Assembly (NCBI GenBank): GCA_934725285.1
Contig: CAKVBK010000078.1
Span: forward strand, 1-8,554
Direction of reading: 5' to 3'
Source of the DNA: an uncultured Bacteroidales bacterium
Lineage (GTDB): Bacteria > Bacteroidota > Bacteroidia > Bacteroidales > UBA932
Length of the DNA stretch: 8,554 nt
The notes under the pieces are model-generated. The model was not told where the DNA came from. It was given only the letters and a program-made list of their open reading frames with translations, and did not search any database. Below are positions 5,817-8,554 of this stretch, one piece after another (positions within the stretch are counted from its first letter, which is position 1; each line of letters starts with the position of its first letter). The position numbers were made by a program, and so were the translations under genes.

Positions 5817-8423
5817 CTACCTCACAACGAGTTCTCCGGCTTCGAAGCCGTCACCCTCCGCCTTTAACACTATCGCACCCGGTTTGGTTCGTCTCACTAT
5901 CACAGAGGCCAGTCCGTTGAATGCCTTGATCTCGTCCGAGTGGAAAGGAGTATGGCAGGTGGCGTCGCCGGCATCCACCGCCACGATCTCTCCCGCGCCT
6001 GAAACACTGAATTTGATCTTGTCACAGGCCGTAGGAACCATATTCCCGTTGCTGTCTGCGATTTTTACATCCACAAAGATGATGTCTTCCGATGAATATG
6101 TCTGCGTGGAAGCCGGAGCGCAGTCGCCGCCGAAATCAGTTGAAGGGCCACGGCCATATTCACAAGCCATAAGAATCTTCGCCGGGCTTCCTGTTGTGAT
6201 GACGGTACTTTCAACCGTCTGTCCGTCAGATGTTTGTCCTATAATTTTGACAGTGCCGGGCTCGTAGATGACATTGTCCCAAAGGAATCGATATTCCTTG
6301 TCCCCCTTGGTCTTTCTGCCGTAGGATTTGCCGTTGACGAAGAGTTCGGCGGAAACGCAGTTCGTGTAGGCCTGCACCGGAGTGATAAGGCCTTCGCGGC
6401 CGGCCCAGTTCCAGTGCGGCATCAGATGCAGCACCGGCTCGGATGACCAACGGGACTTGTAGAGCCAGTACCTGTCCTTAGGGTAACCGGCCAGGTCTAT
6501 GATCCCGAAGTACGAACTTCTGGAAGGTGTGGCCACTGCCCCTTTCTCGGCCAGTTCCTTTTCGGCCTTGGCCCGAGCCTCCTCGTCATGGAAATTCGTC
6601 AGGATCGTAAGATCTGTATTATAAGGTGTAGGCTCGCCGAGATAGTCGAAGCCAGTCCAGACGAACTCCCCGAGGCACGACGGATTCTTGTCCTCCTTGG
6701 CCCATTCCTGGTCCGGAAGCTGTCCCCACGGAACGGTGAACATGTCGAACGAGCAGACCTGGAAATTGTCCAGCGCCCCATCTTCCTTATTGCTTAACGG
6801 GAATATGTACACGCCCCTTGAGCTGACGGTCGAGGCCGTCTCGCTTCCGAGGAACAACTTGCCGGGGTTGGCCGCATGGAACTTGCCGTAGAGATGTGGC
6901 TTGTAGTTGAACCCGTAGATGTCCATCGTGTTGCGGAAGTCCTGCTCGGACGCCCAAGGATTGTCGCTTCCGTAGCTCGTGAGCCTTGTGGGATCTTCAC
7001 TGTGACATACTTCCGTGAGGTGATAAGCAATTCCGTATTTTTCAGGATAACCTTGCTCTGCGGTCTCGTTGCCGATGCTCCACATTATCACGGACGGATG
7101 GTTGCGGTCCCTGTGGATCATAGCCTTGAGATCCTTGTCAGCCCATTTGTCGAACAGTTTGGCGTAGCCGTTCTCTTTCTTGGCTATTGTCCATGTGTCT
7201 GTCAGCTCGTCCATCACCAGAAAACCCATCCGGTCGCAAAGGTCCAGAAGTTCCGGAGCCGGAGGGTTGTGGGAAGTACGGATGGCGTTGCACCCCATGT
7301 CCTTCAGCATGTTCAGCCTTCTGATCCAAGCCGTTTCGTTCCAAGCCGCTCCGAGGGCGCCGGCATCGTGATGCAGACAGACTCCTTTGATGAAAGTCCG
7401 TTCTCCGTTGACGTACAGGCCGTCGGCTTTATATTCAAGATCCCTCAGACCGAAGGTGGTTCTGTAGAGGTCTGTCCGGCCGTCCTTTGTGGTGACGGTC
7501 GTGAAGGCTTGGTACAGGGCCGGGTGCTCCGGACTCCAGAACTCCGCGTCCTCAAGAGTGAATTTCTGGGAGACACCGACTCCGTCTGTGATCGCGTCCA
7601 CTTTTGTCTCCTCTGACGACAGAATCTTCGCCTTTCCGGCTGTGCTGTTTCGCTTGTTCACCGCATCAGTCACTTCGACAGGCTCAGTGACCGAAGCGGC
7701 ACTGGCCGCAGAACTTCTATCTTCTTCTATGGTCACTGATTTCCTATCCGCGGTCATTGAGCATGTCGCAGTGGCCATCAATGCCGGATTTACAACCTTG
7801 AATATCTCCGTGCGCACCGTTCCGGCGACAGCCTTTCCGGAGTTCCGCAGCGTGATGTCAAGACTGACCTCGTTCCCCTTGGTCGTTACGAACGTTCCCC
7901 ATTGCGCCACACCCACTGGCTCCGCAACAGTCAGATAGACATTTCTGTAGATCCCTCCTCCAGGATACCACCGGCTCGACTCTTCCGGATTGTCCAGCGT
8001 CACTTTGACGAGATTGTCGCCTGCCTTGAGGAAAGGAGTCAGATCTGCCCTGAACGAAGAGTACCCGTACGGCCACTCGGTGACATATTTCCCGTTGCAG
8101 AAAACTTTGGCGTAGGACATGGCGCCACCGAAATCAAGAAAGAACCTTTTCCCAAGCTTGAGATCCCTCGCCTTCACAGAGAGCGCCTTTGAATATTCCG
8201 CCTTGCCCCACCATGCCAGTTTTCCGGACTCTCCAGGATATTCCTGGACGAACGGGCCGTCCACTCCCCAGTCGTGAGGGAGGTTGAGAATCCGGCTTAC
8301 ACCGTCCTTTGTGAACGTCCAACCTTCGTTCCAGAGGACGCTGCCGAGCGATTGGGCAGACATATTCAGTGATAATGCGGTGGCCGCAATGGCGAGAACC
8401 GCGCGTAACAAGCATGTTTTCAT
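5817..8423 (-). CDS. Family GH2 glycoside hydrolase, beta-galactosidase-like, exported
   Basis: The 868-residue enzyme hydrolyses terminal beta-glycosides, most likely beta-galactosides. It starts with a signal peptide (MKTCLLRAVLAIAATALSLNMSAQ). Domains in order: GH2 sugar-binding jelly roll (about 28-168, with NLPHDW and SRWYPGGGIYRNVYL), Ig-like domain (about 170-325), TIM barrel (about 330-610, with RTSHNPPAPELLDLCDRMG), DUF4982-like domain (about 638-735, HWNWAGREG and AELFVNGKS), and a C-terminal Ig/invasin-like domain (about 745-868). The acid/base is E453 in WSIGNE and the nucleophile E528 in GSETAS. The NxK motif of beta-glucuronidases is not seen, favouring galactosidase. An Ala/Ser/Thr-rich insert at about 232-280 breaks the Ig-like domain and contains a palindromic repeat unit. 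The ATG at 8423 is chosen over the open frame to 8492 because the signal peptide begins there. It heads an operon with the S9 peptidase. The exact substrate is unknown. Confidence 0.92.
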   Translation of the reverse strand: MKTCLLRAVLAIAATALSLNMSAQSLGSVLWNEGWTFTKDGVSRILNLPHDWGVDGPFVQEYPGESGKLAWWGKAEYSKALSVKARDLKLGKRFFLDFGGAMSYAKVFCNGKYVTEWPYGYSSFRADLTPFLKAGDNLVKVTLDNPEESSRWYPGGGIYRNVYLTVAEPVGVAQWGTFVTTKGNEVSLDITLRNSGKAVAGTVRTEIFKVVNPALMATATCSMTADRKSVTIEEDRSSAASAASVTEPVEVTDAVNKRNSTAGKAKILSSEETKVDAITDGVGVSQKFTLEDAEFWSPEHPALYQAFTTVTTKDGRTDLYRTTFGLRDLEYKADGLYVNGERTFIKGVCLHHDAGALGAAWNETAWIRRLNMLKDMGCNAIRTSHNPPAPELLDLCDRMGFLVMDELTDTWTIAKKENGYAKLFDKWADKDLKAMIHRDRNHPSVIMWSIGNETAEQGYPEKYGIAYHLTEVCHSEDPTRLTSYGSDNPWASEQDFRNTMDIYGFNYKPHLYGKFHAANPGKLFLGSETASTVSSRGVYIFPLSNKEDGALDNFQVCSFDMFTVPWGQLPDQEWAKEDKNPSCLGEFVWTGFDYLGEPTPYNTDLTILTNFHDEEARAKAEKELAEKGAVATPSRSSYFGIIDLAGYPKDRYWLYKSRWSSEPVLHLMPHWNWAGREGLITPVQAYTNCVSAELFVNGKSYGRKTKGDKEYRFLWDNVIYEPGTVKIIGQTSDGQTVESTVITTGSPAKILMACEYGRGPSTDFGGDCAPASTQTYSSEDIIFVDVKIADSNGNMVPTACDKIKFSVSGAGEIVAVDAGDATCHTPFHSDEIKAFNGLASVIVRRTKPGAIVLKAEGDGFEAGELVVR
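7669..7691. repeat. 23-bp palindromic repeat unit inside the GH2 gene
   Basis: The unit has exact 6-base inverted ends (GTCACT and AGTGAC) around an 11-base core containing TCGACAGGCTC. Read on the gene strand it encodes VTEPVEVT (residues 245-252) in frame. The core resembles a small dispersed palindrome with a CTGAGCCTGTCGAAG-type core that I recall from many bacterial genomes; this is recollection, not a search. It lies within a low-complexity insert in the Ig-like domain. No second copy was found in the window. Confidence 0.55.
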
Positions 8424-8427
8424 AAGG

Positions 8428-8456
8428 TAAAGATAGCGATTTTTTGTCAATTGCAA
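8428..8456 (-). promoter_or_regulatory. Candidate Bacteroidota-type promoter of the GH2-S9 operon
   Basis: On the minus strand TTG (8456-8454) is followed after 18 bases by TATCTTTA (8435-8428), which matches TAnnTTTG except for the last base. The box ends only 4 bases before the ATG at 8423, so transcription would begin at or beside the start codon. Either the message is leaderless or the real promoter lies further upstream. Motif match only. Confidence 0.38.
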
Positions 8457-8522
8457 CGTTTTGCCAGAGGAATCTGACCACGGCTCTTTCATTTAAAGTA
8501 TAAGTAATGATATATTGCCCCT

Positions 8523-8554
8523 TACCCGATTCATTGCGAGTCGGGTATTTTATT
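8523..8554 (+). terminator. Hairpin followed by T-rich run at the right edge
   Basis: TACCCGATTC (8523-8532) pairs with GAGTCGGGTA (8538-8547) across a 5-base loop: ten pairs, one being a G-T wobble on this strand. TTTTATT follows immediately, giving the form of a rho-independent terminator for rightward transcription. No plus-strand gene is visible before it. Read leftward the stem has a mismatch and no T run, so it is a poor terminator for a minus-strand gene beyond the edge. Confidence 0.42.

Noticed and set aside
8424..8492. N-terminal extension of the GH2 frame to the ATG at 8492
   Set aside because: It would bury the signal peptide behind 23 polar residues, and it overlaps the promoter candidate.

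Overview
The window looks like a stretch of a Bacteroidota chromosome, most likely Bacteroidales. The evidence is a DUF4369/thioredoxin lipoprotein of TlpA type, a DUF4982-type family GH2 glycosidase, an S9 serine peptidase of the exported Bacteroidetes kind, an Rpn-like PD-(D/E)XK protein with the usual C-terminal EKGI repeats, absence of Shine-Dalgarno sequences, and promoter candidates that fit TTTG/TAnnTTTG better than sigma-70 boxes. G+C is roughly half by eye. Genus cannot be resolved from this sequence.

Layout, left to right. Positions 1-929 (+) hold an Rpn-like nuclease/transposase gene cut by the left edge, probably right at its start codon. Positions 975-1985 (+) hold a ThiL-fold protein in which most of the metal/ATP-binding aspartates expected of thiamine-phosphate kinase are gone, so it is probably a pseudoenzyme. 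Positions 2050-3237 (+) encode an envelope lipoprotein with a DUF4369 region and a thioredoxin domain carrying CGPC. A 142-bp convergent gap with no convincing terminator follows. On the minus strand, a GH2 beta-galactosidase-like exoenzyme (8423 down to 5817) and an exported S9 peptidase (5779 down to 3380) are 37 bp apart and are probably one transcript. The last 131 bp hold a candidate promoter for that operon and a hairpin followed by a T-rich run.

Functional reading. The right half is a secreted degradation pair, a glycosidase and a peptidase, that could act together on glycoproteins or glycopeptides in the periplasm; no SusC/SusD pair is visible. The lipoprotein is an envelope thiol-disulfide protein. 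The left half is a mobile-type nuclease gene next to a degenerate metabolic paralogue, and nothing in the sequence links these two functionally.

I found no complete new defence or mobile system. Points worth a second look are: the ThiL-like protein with a dismantled active site; a 23-bp palindromic unit read in frame inside the GH2 gene, in a low-complexity insert; a marked excess of the heptamer TGAATAT on both strands; an abrupt codon-usage change at about base 101 in the Rpn-like gene; an S9 peptidase without the DPP-IV Glu-Glu motif; and a promoter-like box so close to the GH2 start that the message may be leaderless.
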